Shown: positions 10,355-20,900 of the stretch, one piece after another
Position numbering within the stretch: the first letter of the stretch is position 1
Layout of the letters: each line of letters begins with the position of its first letter
DNA from: Rhizophlyctis rosea
Lineage: Eukaryota; Chytridiomycota; Chytridiomycetes; Rhizophlyctidales; Rhizophlyctidaceae
Reading direction: 5' to 3'
Assembly (NCBI GenBank): GCA_027596075.1
Contig: JADGJC010000077.1
Span: 1 to 64,000 of the forward strand
DNA length: 64,000 nt
Notes under the pieces: model-generated
The model's input: only the letters and a program-made list of their open reading frames with translations
Told to the model about the DNA's origin: nothing
The model's database searches: none
Made by a program: the position numbers and the translations under genes

Positions 10355-10885
10355 TTAAAGCCCTCCCAATAACCCCTCTCCCGAGGGTCTTCGGTCTCCC
10401 CTGTCCATCCTGCCCCATTTCAAAACATGAGAAACCTTCATCAAGCCCACAGACATCAATTGCTTCAAAACCTTACCAATATAGGGGATACGCAGGTACC
10501 AGCAAAAGACTTCTACGACCATTTGCTCCATCAACCAGGGACGAAAACCAAAGATACGAGGTTCATCATATTTATGCATGGGCGGGTTGGCCCTTCCCAA
10601 CAAAGTTTGCAAAGTGACACGAGCAGCTTCAGCGTCGACACGCTCCATTTCAGGAGGGGAGAGCATCGTGTTGCAGACCGAGATAGGGAAGGTGTCGAAT
10701 ACCTTTAGGATGTCCTCCCAGTCGTTGAACTCCCTCGTGTACTGGAGAAAATAGCGTATCTTTGGCCCGTATCGTTCATCCTCCATTCCTTCAATGTCCG
10801 TGTGTTCCAAGACCTTCCCGTCGAAAAGGGCATAGGCAATCTTGTCCGAAGAAAACCGATGAGTTTCATATATATGCCATGCCAT
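10355..10885 (-). CDS. hypothetical protein, 176 aa, possibly an exon of a larger gene
   Basis: The ATG at 10885-10883 opens a 176-residue frame with normal amino-acid composition: MAWHIYETHRFSSDKIAYA, then YGPKIRYFLQYTREFNDWED, FPISVCNTMLSPPEMERVDA and FGFRPWLMEQMV. No domain was recognised. The start overlaps by one base the stop of the upstream minus-strand frame (TGATG at 10887-10883), so the two may be one gene broken by a frameshift. The last 40 residues, rich in Gly and Arg, run into the C/A-biased tract and may not be genuine. An intron before that point is possible. Confidence 0.45.
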   Translation of the reverse strand: MAWHIYETHRFSSDKIAYALFDGKVLEHTDIEGMEDERYGPKIRYFLQYTREFNDWEDILKVFDTFPISVCNTMLSPPEMERVDAEAARVTLQTLLGRANPPMHKYDEPRIFGFRPWLMEQMVVEVFCWYLRIPYIGKVLKQLMSVGLMKVSHVLKWGRMDRGDRRPSGEGLLGGL

Positions 10886-11355
10886 CAAAACTTTTCCTCA
10901 CCAATATACCCTCGCCAGACCGCAACCGCATCCATCTGGCCGGGGCATCGACAACCCCAGCACTTGCGTGGTCCCGACGGATGGTGAAGGCAGGCGACCT
11001 CCAAGGGGGGACCAACCCTGGGCGTGACTGGTGGTCCCGTTTTGGGGCGACGGTAGATGTGAGATTTCCGGGTTGGAGAAGCGTGAGAATGACGAGAAGG
11101 GGCTCGAGACCTTGGGGAGTGGCGTTCGGAGTAGCGGGATTGTGGACGGGAGGGCGGGGAGGATGGAGAAGACGGCTTATATGAGGACTTCGAGCTGTGG
11201 GCCCTTCTTTTGTGTTCCCCCCTCCTTTGTCCCGCCTTCCATGTGGCAGCAGGCCCCGGACGTTTGTGTCCCCGGGGGCTGGAGGTGGTGGTGGGAATTG
11301 GAGTAGTGGTAGGAGTGTTGCGCTCTTTGATGTTTATTTGGATGACGTTTTGCAT
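10885..11355 (-). CDS. hypothetical RS/SP-rich protein, about 156 aa
   Basis: The frame runs open well upstream, but coding-like sequence begins at the ATG at 11355 (MQNVIQINIKERNTP). A central segment is rich in Ser-Arg and Ser-Pro (SSYKPSSPSSPPSRPQSRYS and RAPSRHSHASPTRKSH), like the low-complexity RS regions of RNA-processing proteins. The C-terminus (WGCRCPGQMDAVAVWRGYIG) ends at a TGA that overlaps the ATG of the next frame by one base. Composition alone does not establish function. It may be the 5' part of the same gene as the 176-aa frame, separated by a one-base frameshift. Confidence 0.35.
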   Translation of the reverse strand: MQNVIQINIKERNTPTTTPIPTTTSSPRGHKRPGPAATWKAGQRRGEHKRRAHSSKSSYKPSSPSSPPSRPQSRYSERHSPRSRAPSRHSHASPTRKSHIYRRPKTGPPVTPRVGPPLEVACLHHPSGPRKCWGCRCPGQMDAVAVWRGYIGEEKF

Positions 11356-13288
11356 GTTGAAGGTGATAGTTTTTCGCAAAGAAGAGTTGTGCAGGGTATG
11401 AAAAGTCTGAATCAGATATTGAGGTTTGTTTATGAGATAAACAGTGAGCGGGCACGGTACACTAAGTATGAGTTGTTTCTTGATGAGGGAAGCCCCTAGT
11501 GGTGCTTTGGAGCCAGCTTTGAAAGATATCGGCCGGCTAGAGAAAACGTCTAGGGTGTCGAGCGGGCGAAGGGGGTGTTTCTGACAGGACCTTGTGATGG
11601 AATGGGTATTTTCACATGCGAGCATGGGCCTTCCCAATGAAAATTGGACCCTATCGTCCAGTCATGGCCCAAGGGAGCGCTGGAGCGCGAGCGTGTCCTG
11701 GTCGAATTCGATTGTTCATAGACCTGATTACAGGTGGGCCAGCTCATTCGAAATTCACCGGTGCTCAGAATCCGCTCGAGAACAGGATTCCTGCGTGGTG
11801 GCTTGGGCTTTGTCCGGCCGTCGGAACGCAGTGTGGGAACACGGTGTACATGACTGTGCCCCTCGTGTGTGGGGTCATTCTGGCGTACTTGGCGTCGAGA
11901 TTTTCGCAGACGATGGTGGAGAAGAACGAAGGTAGGAAGGCTGATAGGAATCCCAGAAGCGTACGATGAGCGTAAATAAACACCAACAGGCCGAATCAGG
12001 CAGTAAATGAACCCAATCGTATTGCCCGATGCAACGTGATCAAAAATGACAGGGTGCAGCCGAAGGTTCATCTTTATGGTGAACATCAGGTGAGATGTTA
12101 ATCCTTACAGCATATTCGCGAAAGGTCTTGAACAGCTGTAAGAAGCGTGCGAGCGTCGTGACACATTCAAAGTCCGTATCATAGTCGGAGGAATGCTCGT
12201 AGGAAGGTGTCAGAAAGATGGGGAAACCGTTGTGAAGGAGAGTTGGACGGACAAGGCACAGAGGCAGAGCGTTCGTGGGTGGGTGGACAACGTCAATCAG
12301 TCAGGAGGCTCATGAAGCTGCTAAGTTATGGTTCTGTCCGAGACCAAGCCTGGCATGCCAAGCTGCTTACGTCTTCGAACATAACGGAAACATACGCAAC
12401 TTCTATGAGCCAATTGACAGCGGTGACGCTGGAGCTGATAATATGAGAAAGATAGAGGGTTTGGAAGATTCAACCGTCACAATTGTTCGGTGAGGGAAAG
12501 GAAAGGCTGGAAACTTTTCGTCGGTTGGGGAGGGAATTGGATAGAGAGGGACTTGCTTCTATGAAGCCAAGAGTCCGCAGAGTGTGGATTGGAGCCTACA
12601 ATTGTGCCATACAGCCTGCATTTCGGCGACGTGAAGCTGATACGATGCAAAGAAATGAGGAAAAGGAAAGCGATGAATTGCCGATGATACTGGTGCGCTT
12701 TTTCTCTGGCTGCCTACAACTCCTCTTTGCGATTTCTGGCTGAGGGAACATAGAAATTCATTGAGGCCATCGACACCTTTGGGATCAACAATCATGACAA
12801 ACTGGCGATTGGTTCGCGATCCTAGGTTGTGGAGGAATGTCAACAATCGGAGTGGCTGTCAGTTGCCGCCAATCTCCTCCGAGCCGAAGGTCATCGGATC
12901 AAAGATGGTAGAGATGGAGATTTTGGGCAATGAGATGCCCCTGCCAGGGTTTGATATTTCATTGGAACAAAAGAAACGACTGCAATTTCACACTTTTGTG
13001 TTATTGGGGTTTGGGATATTGAACGCACTGATCCGGATGTGGAAGATATCACAATTGCACAATGTGAAAGTTGTCAGGGGCACGAGAACAGTTGAAATCT
13101 TGAAGGGACCAGATCTTCTGCATCAGCTTTGAACCATCTTCCCTTCATTTCCCAACAAGGGCAGTCGGTAATCACGCTTCTTGGGATTCCTGCAGCTGTG
13201 CAGGACCCGCAGTTGGCCTTCCTGACCCGAAGGTCCCTGCAAGGCCACGGCCCACGGCTGCAAGTCAGTCGACGCATCTTGAGGGTTA
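11356..13288. other. unresolved region, possible relics
   Basis: Several frames of 70-180 codons overlap on both strands with none clearly favoured. A patch at about 12360-12490 (YVFEHNGNIRNFYEPIDSGD) and one at about 12900-13050 (PLPGFDISLEQKKRLQFHTF) look coding-like, but they lack starts, donors or acceptors that would link them. I see nothing more definite. Confidence 0.35.
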
Positions 13289-14479
13289 TTGCTGGAAGTC
13301 CGCGATCCCGGACATCCGCGTGAGTCATGCCACGTCGGCGCTGGCTCTGCACCCTCTTCCTGCCAAACTTCGACCCCTGCAGTAAAACCCACTTCTGTTC
13401 CCATTGCATCGTTTCCTGATTCGTGGACGGAAATCGCACAAGTCACCAACACCACCCTTTTCCCACACAAAACCCGTCTCACGTCCGGAAGAAAACTATC
13501 GCACATAAACGCGTCTCCATTACTCCCATCCCTCACAAAAACGCGTCCCGTCACCCTACTCCTCGAACTAATCCTCCAAATCGCTCGATGCGGCGACCGA
13601 ACCACCGCCCAATCCCTCCGCGCCACAAACAAGTTTTTTCGCAAGTTCATTACCCCAAAGGACGTCGTTTGGGCAGAAGCAGGCTGGCCACTTTTCCACA
13701 ATGGCTTTGAAGATTGCTGAGACTGGGCCGTTCGACAGTGGCATCAGGAGATTCTTTTGCTATACCTACCCGAACTCTCATACCTCCACCATCGAAACCT
13801 CCTCCACCACGCCGCAGACGTCGGGGACGAAGACTTGCTTCACAGCATCCTCGCCGGGAAACACTTCACTGGGCCCTCAAGGAAGGAGGATTTGCGCGAG
13901 GCTTTATACATAGTGGCGTATGCTGGACAGGCGGGGTTCGTGGATGCGTTGTTGAAGGCTGGTGCTACGGATGGGAGACTCCCACCACACTTCCCAAAAG
14001 CTTTCAATCGAGGCGGGTGGCGGGTCGGGAATTCTGCGGAATTAGTTTTACATTCTGCGCCGGGTCGGGAGGTAACCGCTGCGCTTCTGACGGCAGGCTT
14101 ATACGACGAACGGGAGCTCCACCAAGCAATCTGTCATGCAGCCGCGGCAGGGGACGAGGATAAGCTTGACGTGCTCCTGACATCCGGCATCGAACTACCC
14201 TTCGATGCACTCATGGTGGCGGCACAGCATGGTCAAACTGGAATGATGCGTTTCCACTTACAAATCGTCAACCCTGGACTCGATTGGGGAAAGCTGTTGC
14301 AATATGCGGCGCAGAAGAATCAGCTTGCGATTGTGGAAGTGCTGCTGGAAGCAGGGGCGGATGTCCATCTGCCTGGAAACTTCCATCTGGCGCCGGAATC
14401 CTGGGTCACTGTTTATCAGCAGGCGCAGAGGGGGGACTTTCAAACAGATATCAATGATGCAATTTCCGCGAGGGGGTAG
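13289..14479 (+). pseudogene. F-box-like/ankyrin-repeat gene with an in-frame TGA
   Basis: An N-terminal F-box-like segment (TLLLELILQIARCGD, then RATNKFFRKF and DVVWAEAGWPLF) ends at TGA 13718-13720. The same frame then continues without a stop through ankyrin-like repeats (NLLHHAADVGDEDLLHSIL, LREALYIVAYAGQAGFVDAL, LLQYAAQKNQLAIVEVLLEA) to TAG at 14479. The intact paralogue at 30330-31271 has the same architecture and has Trp (TGG) at the aligned position (DNCWQWALRNWH against DC*DWAVRQWH), so one base change explains the stop. There is also no in-frame ATG between 13289 and the TGA, so the start must lie in an unseen upstream exon or be lost. In the family, such proteins are expected to act as substrate receptors of SCF ubiquitin ligases. 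This copy should be non-functional unless the stop is read through. Confidence 0.75.
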
Positions 14480-14740
14480 GAGAGCGACGCAATAATATGT
14501 CTTTTGTAATATATGTTGGATGTTCATTCTATAAAATGATTTCGAAAGATAGTGACCGCCATCGAAGTAGCATGGAGTCAAATTTGCAAAGATATTCGGT
14601 CAGGGTCTGCGATGTAAACAGAAAAGCGCACTATGACTGAATTTGGATAAATTACAGGACCGAAATTTCCCTTGAAACTTCAAACCGTTCCGCTTCCCCC
14701 TAAAAGCGTTGACACCCCACAGATATTTCATCCCCACAGC

Positions 14741-16169
14741 ATGGAGACCGTTCTACAAAGGCTTGATGTGCTGATAGTACAAGAACCGAACGAAGACTGC
14801 TGTAAGTATTATGCGCTGCTATACCTGCAAGTTGCAATGACTAATTCGAGACCCACAAGTCCCAGCTCCCGTCCAATACCTCCTACACCAATTCCAGCAC
14901 GCCATTTCCACAAACCAACACTCCGTCGCCTCAGAACTCGCCGACGCCCTCGTCGATAACGCCCGTGAAGCCCTCTACTCAGTACCCTATAAACTAGTCA
15001 GTGAGCGGACTCGCGCCGGATACGAATTAGCATGTTTGTGTAATACGTTGGTTCTTTTGCGGGGATGGGCGGACGGTGGGAAACAGTTGGCGTTGACGTC
15101 GGAAAGGGCTGAGGAGACATTACGGTGTTGTCGAGAAGCGTTGAAAGTATTGGATATGGCTCTGTTGATGTCGGGTTGTCCGAAGCATAAGCCGCTCGTT
15201 TTGGAGTTGATTGCTGCTCTCGAAACAACTATTGATCAAGCACACCAACACCTTCCGATAGAGCAAAGCCCACCCACACCACCCAACACTCAACCCTCCT
15301 CCACACCTTACCCTCCTATCCACCATCGTATTCCGCGTCTGGAAACCCCACCCTCCCTCGCCGAATTCACCACCCACCTCCACCACACCCCAACCCCGCT
15401 CCTAATCTCCAATGCGCTAACCCACTGGCCCGCCCTCACAACCCACCCCTGGTCAAACACTACATACCTCCGCCGCCTAGCGGGCGCTGACCGTACCGTC
15501 CCCGTCGAAATCGGCCGAAAATACACAGACGACGCCTGGTCCCAAAAATTAATGACATTCGGCGAATTCCTAGACCAATTCCTCTCCTCCACATCCCCCC
15601 CAGAAGAAATAGGGTATCTCGCCCAACATGACTTGTTTGCCCAGATGCCGCAGTTGAGAGGGGATATTGTTACACCGGATTATTGTTACGTAGCAACAGG
15701 AGACGAAGAATCCGATTCGGAAAATGAAGAAGATGTTGTGACGAACGCGTGGGTTGGACCCGCCGGTACAGTAACACCTCTTCACACAGATCCACGGCAT
15801 AATCTATTTGCCCAAGTCGTTGGAGCGAAGTATGTGCGTTTATACTCGCCGGAAGAAACACCAAACTTGTATCCGCATGAGGAAGGGATGTTGAGTAATA
15901 CGAGTAGTGTGGATGTTGAGGATCCGGATTTGGAGATGTTTCCGAGGTTTCAGGAAGCGAAGTATGTTGAGTGTGTTGTTGAGGCGGGGGATTTGTTGTG
16001 CATTCCGGTAGGTGTTTTTGTGGTGAATGGGTTGTGATGGTGGAGTGGAGTGTGATGTGTTTTTGATGACATGTGCTGATTGGTGTGAGTGTAGAAGGGG
16101 TGGTGGCATTACGTTCGGTCGCTCAGCAATAGTTTTAGTGTTAGCTTTTGGTTTGGCGGGTCGGGATGA
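14741..16169 (+). CDS. KDM8: JmjC-domain oxygenase, KDM8/JMJD5 family
   Basis: Three exons, 14741-14801, 14860-16007 and 16095-16169, give 427 residues. The introns (58 and 87 nt) are GT-AG; the first has an ACTAATTC branch-like site. The N-terminal half is helical. The C-terminal half is a JmjC domain with signature motifs of KDM8: YLAQHDLFAQMPQLRGDI, WVGPAGTVTPLHTDPRHN, GAKYVRLYSPEE and, after the last intron, KGWWHYVRSLSNSFSVSFW. The Fe(II) ligands are His329, Asp331 and His408. Human KDM8 is a 2-oxoglutarate-dependent oxygenase reported as an arginyl hydroxylase and a regulator of chromatin and the cell cycle. The ATG at 14741 was chosen because no earlier in-frame ATG is supported. It is convergent with BSD2. 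The third exon is needed for activity and only 75 nt long, so it is easily missed by annotation software. Confidence 0.93.
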
Positions 16170-16617
16170 ATGAACAATAAGGAATACATGTCTCTCTCCA
16201 TAAGCAACACTGATCAGATCTTGGGACTCATATCTTGGAAGATATGGGGTTGGCAACTATGCGTGATAGAGGGTGGAAGTTCTTTGCGACACGCCTGCAC
16301 ACGTCCTATGCTTCTGCGCGGCCCCATGGGATATGAGCGGAACGTATTGATTCACGTCCTGTGGATACACCAAATTCAAAACGCGTATTGCACAATGAAG
16401 AGGTCTGCTATAAACAAGGCAATCCCCATTTGGCTAAATTACAAACGGTCCATATCGCAGCAGCAGCAGTATGAACAAACTATACACAAAACTACAAATA
16501 CAGTTCCAGACTATACGTTCGACCCAGCAGGAGCTGTAAGAACAATGTCCCTCATCCTCCTGATACGAGTAAACTCAATGTTCGCTTTCTGCAATGGGAA
16601 AGAAGCAAGTCAGATGA
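16170..16617. other. convergent intergenic region between KDM8 and BSD2
   Basis: Both flanking genes end here. It contains a short GCAGCAGCAG run (about 16458) and AACTATACACAAAACTAC (about 16478), which resembles the ACTATACAC word of the 5-kb repeats. The plus-strand frame across it has no family resemblance and is not called. Confidence 0.5.
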
Positions 16618-17384
16618 CTAGGCCACATCGATGTAAATAAACAAAAAGCATATTCTTACCAAAATCATGAAAATACCGGCCCCCATCAACAGATACGATA
16701 TCCACAGATTCTCCGCCTGGATCTCCTCCGGTGTTTCTGGGTTGCTAGGGTCGTATAGTTCGTTGAATTCTTCCACGTCTTTCTCGTATTGGCTGGATTG
16801 GATGTATAGTCCATATCGAAGGAGGGTGATGCCGAGACCGGAGCGGGAGCCGCACCTTGCGGCGTGGGAGGTTGCGAGGAGCATGGTGAGGAGGAAGCCA
16901 ATGAAATCGAAGGACATGGAGATGAACATGTTGGCTATGAATGCCCAGAAGTTTCCGACGGGGAGACCTGGAATGACAAGGTCGATATCTTGTTCTGCTG
17001 TCACAGTATCGAGCAAATGAAAAACATACCTTCAATCAAAATGTCTCCGTCTTCGCCAACCGTTGCTGCAAAGATAGTTGTCGGCTCGAAGTAGGCTGGC
17101 GGGTTCTCATGAACAACATCGGTATATGACGGGGGTTCGAATTCTTGGAATTGTTTTTCGGGAGTTGTTGGTGCGTCAGGCTTGGCGCTCAGGTTGGCGA
17201 AAACGCCGTCGCTGCCGCGGGTGGGAAAAGGAAGGGGACGAGGTACGGTGCGAGAAGGCTCTGAACTGCTGCTAGCTCCAGCGGAACTCGACCCGGAGTC
17301 GTCCAGGGAGGGCCGAGCCTGGAAGAGCACCTCGGTCTCTGGTTGAGACTCTTCGTTCAGTGGAACTCTCTCGTATGGTTGCAT
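16618..17384 (-). CDS. BSD2: Bsd2/NDFIP-type membrane adaptor for Rsp5/NEDD4 ubiquitin ligase
   Basis: Two exons on the minus strand, 17384-17030 and 16967-16618, with a 62-nt intron starting GTATGT and ending TTCCAG, give 234 residues. A Ser/Pro-rich cytosolic N-terminus carries two PPxY motifs (PPSY at 84-87 and PPAY at 95-98), the ligands of WW domains in Rsp5/NEDD4 ligases. After the intron comes the conserved membrane region: NFWAFIANMFISMSFDFIGF, LLATSHAARCGSRSGLGITL and a last hydrophobic segment near the C-terminus. This is the Bsd2/Tre1/NDFIP arrangement. In yeast Bsd2 recruits Rsp5 to sort metal transporters and other cargo to the vacuole. It is divergent from NUP192, with 606 bases between the starts. 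Confidence 0.93.
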
Positions 17385-17990
17385 GCCTTGAATATAGAAA
17401 ATATGAAGTCTTCAAGTGGAGTGGAAAGTGTACATATGAAAAGTCAGGGACCAGGGTTGCGGTAGTTCAACTTCTTCAGCAGCATGCACTCACCACTCAG
17501 TATATAACTTGACAGAAGAAGAAAGGGAGGTTTGGTTGATTTGGAATGAGATTAGACATGGATGGTCCGTGCCTCCTGACCCCCATTGATTGTGGCGGTG
17601 TGGGCCGCATTGCCGGTGGAGCGGCGACTGTGCGGGCAACGTGGTCCAATCATTTATTACTGTGGCGTACATTGAATTGGATGATAGGAGTCACATGATC
17701 TATGAATGAATCATTGTCTGTAATAAGAACTGTCCAATTCGGAGTAAACTGCTGCGAACTTGTTCGGTGCTGCGAAGCTGAAAGGTTTCCCACGCGTCAG
17801 AATTTGCAAACTCAGATCTGCTAGCTGGAATTACGATATATATCTGGTTACAATTCAGACAGCGGATATACATCATCTCAGGAACGCCATATCACGCGGC
17901 GGTTCGCTGAGAAACGCCCACACTCCTCAGCGCCGGATGTGGTACTCAGAGTCGAACTGTGTCTGACGATTTTGACCTCACCTTACCACA
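17385..17990. promoter_or_regulatory. divergent intergenic region, BSD2 / NUP192
   Basis: The starts of BSD2 (minus) and NUP192 (plus) lie 606 bases apart with no coding-like frame between, so both promoters must lie here. No specific factor site or TATA element stands out. Confidence 0.5.
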
Positions 17991-20900
17991 ATGCTGTTTT
18001 CACAACCGGCGAAAGGGACGCTAACAACGAGTGCATCAAAAGGAAAAGGTCCCGCACAAACCTTGTGAGTATGAGTTCCATGCCCTTATCTTCCAATCTG
18101 TGCCACCAATAATTGACAACCCACATTAGCACATGGACGCAAGGACGGCTGCTCGAAACATTACAACAGCAACAGAAAGTCGACCCTGACGAACTTATCG
18201 CCCAACTCCATGCCCACAAAGACAGGATAACCCTTGTGCTCGACTTCTATAAACCGCCGAGTGATGGCGCTCGACAGCAGATACGGTCGGAAAAGGTGCC
18301 AATTGGGGAAATGGGAGACCTGGTCGAAGTATCAAGCCTGTCCTCGAACCTGCCGACCTTCGTCCTGAAAACCGGCACCCTTCTCGATTTGGACGAAGTC
18401 CAAACCTTCGAAATGACCTACTCGTGCCTCAGCAACCTGCTTGCCACTCCTTCCACCCTTCGCGGATTTGACGCTCAGAAAGTGTTGGAGGACAACACGT
18501 TGGAACTTCGTGTCATGGAGGAGTACCTACAGCAACGCCGACAGACGTTAGATTTGGTTCAAGCATTGTTGGTGGAAGCAGCCAGGGAAGACAATCCATC
18601 GTACGAGCCGGTCAAGGAGTTCTTGGATGGAGAGAAGTCCATGACCTTTGATGGAGAATTCGTCGATCGCCTACTTAATCAGCTAGAACGGGCCTTCACG
18701 AAGCAAGTCACTTTTGATCTCAAAGCAAATTCGGGTGGGGGAAGGCTTTGGGCGATGCAATACCTGAAAGAACAGCTTGGTCTTTTAGAGTTGTTGTTCT
18801 TACGCTGCTATGAAAAGTGTCCACCTGCCGCCGCGACGAAGATTATTAGAACGCTCACCAAATTCAACTTCGGCCGGGAACAACCTAATCGACCGCTCTT
18901 TGATCCCGAGCTATTGCAGCTGCAGTCCCGAGTATCGAATCTGTCTCTCTTGGTAGCCTTGGAAGTGATGAACCTGGAACCTGTAATCAACAAGGAGCTG
19001 CATTTGAAGCCCGAAAAGGACGCCACCATGGTCGCCGAGTCTGCCAAAGCACTATCGGAAATTTCGGACGTGTTGGGACGGTGTCAAGAGAAGATCCTCA
19101 CGGTCACAGCAGAACCTGACGTGCGGGGAGCCGTCTTCCTTGCTTGGTGGCTGATGCTCATGGCCCTCAACAACGCACCCGGTTACCTGCAAAACGATGT
19201 CTTCCAACGCATCGGCCAATTGGAGAGCATGCAACTTCGCATTCAACACGCATATGGCGATCTCCTAGCCATCCCTTATCTTCTGCAGGTCCTGGAGACC
19301 GAATACGATGGTGCCAATGCCATCATAATGATGGCTCGGAAAGGGATCGTGAAGGGACTTATGATGCTGCTCTGCACAATGCAAAATGCAACCACACTAC
19401 CGGGCGGGGATATATTAGTTCGCTGTTTCAGTCGGGTATTCGATGGGGCGCCGCAAATGGCGGAGCAGTTCTGGCTAGAGGATTATCCGATTGCGGAGCG
19501 TCGTTCGCTGTTGGAGGCAACAAGGGCGGAATTCCCGGCACGGGCGGGACCGTTGTTGGAGTTGTTGCGATCGTTGGCGGGTAATGAGGCGGCGGCGACG
19601 TTTGTCTTTCGGTATTTCAAGGCGCTGCCAACATTCATGGATAGATTGCGGGAAGAAGACTACGTTTGGCGGGATGGGTCGGATGTTGCTAAATGGCGTG
19701 GGACCAAGGGTCTGGTGGCGGGGTCGGAGATTGCGTTCAGTCCGCCGGAAGCAATAAGTGGGAAGCGTGTGCGGGAAAACGACGTCCTTCTGCGATTCTA
19801 CTACTCCGGATGGCATTTATTTCCCGCACTACTGGACTCCTTCCTACATCAGTACAGCATCGACTTTCGGGAATCGGACGCAGTCCAGGGCACACCGGAG
19901 ATTTTGGGGAGTTATCTAAAACTGTTCACAACGGTTTTGCAGAACGGGGACGTGCCCTTGATTGAAGAGCTTTTGACGCACTTGGACGAGTACCCGGGCG
20001 GATATCCAGCAACGTGGGGCAGTAACACGGCGGAGCGGTTTGTTGGGATGATTTCAGCATTAGTCAATCAATGTTGCACCTTCCAGCAACCACCCATGGA
20101 CCTCCTCACCAGCTGCATGTCCGCGCTATCGTGCCTTCTATACCACATTCCTACCATTGTCTGGAATAGTCTGCGAACTGAAGTCCTGTTTCCTCGGCAT
20201 TTGCCAGCCGGCCACGGTCAATTCGGCAACAGCTACATGGAGCAAGTTCTACTCCCCGCCGAAATATCATCTGGTACCTATTCCACCACTTTGGCATTCC
20301 TTGACCTCGTGATAGAGCTTGTCAAAGATGCTCAAAGCCTGCAGCCGAATGAATTGCCTTTGGGTGTTGGTGGTGACGAGATGGAAACGGAGGACTCGGA
20401 AGCGGGGAGTCAGGGAGTTGATGCGAGCATGGGAGGGGAGGGAGAACGGGGACGGGGTCAGGGGCAGGATGTTATGGAGCGAGATCTAAGGCGGGTGAAA
20501 GCGGAAGTACTCTATTCGTCGGTCGTCTACATCCATCGGGAGATCTTCCCAACGTATAGCGGCTGGCGATACGTTCGCATTTCGGACAAAATCGACATCG
20601 GGTTGAAGATTTTGCAAATTTTCAATATGATTCTGAGGGATACGACATGGGTGCGGGAGGACCGGCGGGCGAATGTGCCTATTGTCGATCATCGGATCGT
20701 TGCGGAGTATTTGTACCAGCAGTATTTGATGGAGGGTAGCTTATATCAGGTGTCGCCGCTGCTTGATGTGGTTGGGTTTGGCGTGGACGAGCCGGGGCGG
20801 TATGACCGACGTCAGCGGGTGGGAGAAGCTCGCGCTGTTGAACAGTCCATCAAAGAAGCGCTCATCCTCGTCAAACGGCTGTTGACGTGGGCCAAGGTCA

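Noticed and set aside
12240..12490. Possible transposase (hAT-like) fragment
   Set aside because: Only a vague resemblance (DGWT-like and FYEP-like words) in different frames; not enough to claim a family.
13718..13720. Recoding of TGA (Trp or selenocysteine) in the ankyrin gene
   Set aside because: TGA is a normal terminator of intact genes in this window and no selenocysteine insertion structure was seen; a nonsense change is simpler.
16170..16640. 156-codon plus-strand frame after KDM8
   Set aside because: It lies in the convergent 3' region and overlaps the end of BSD2; composition is not coding-like.
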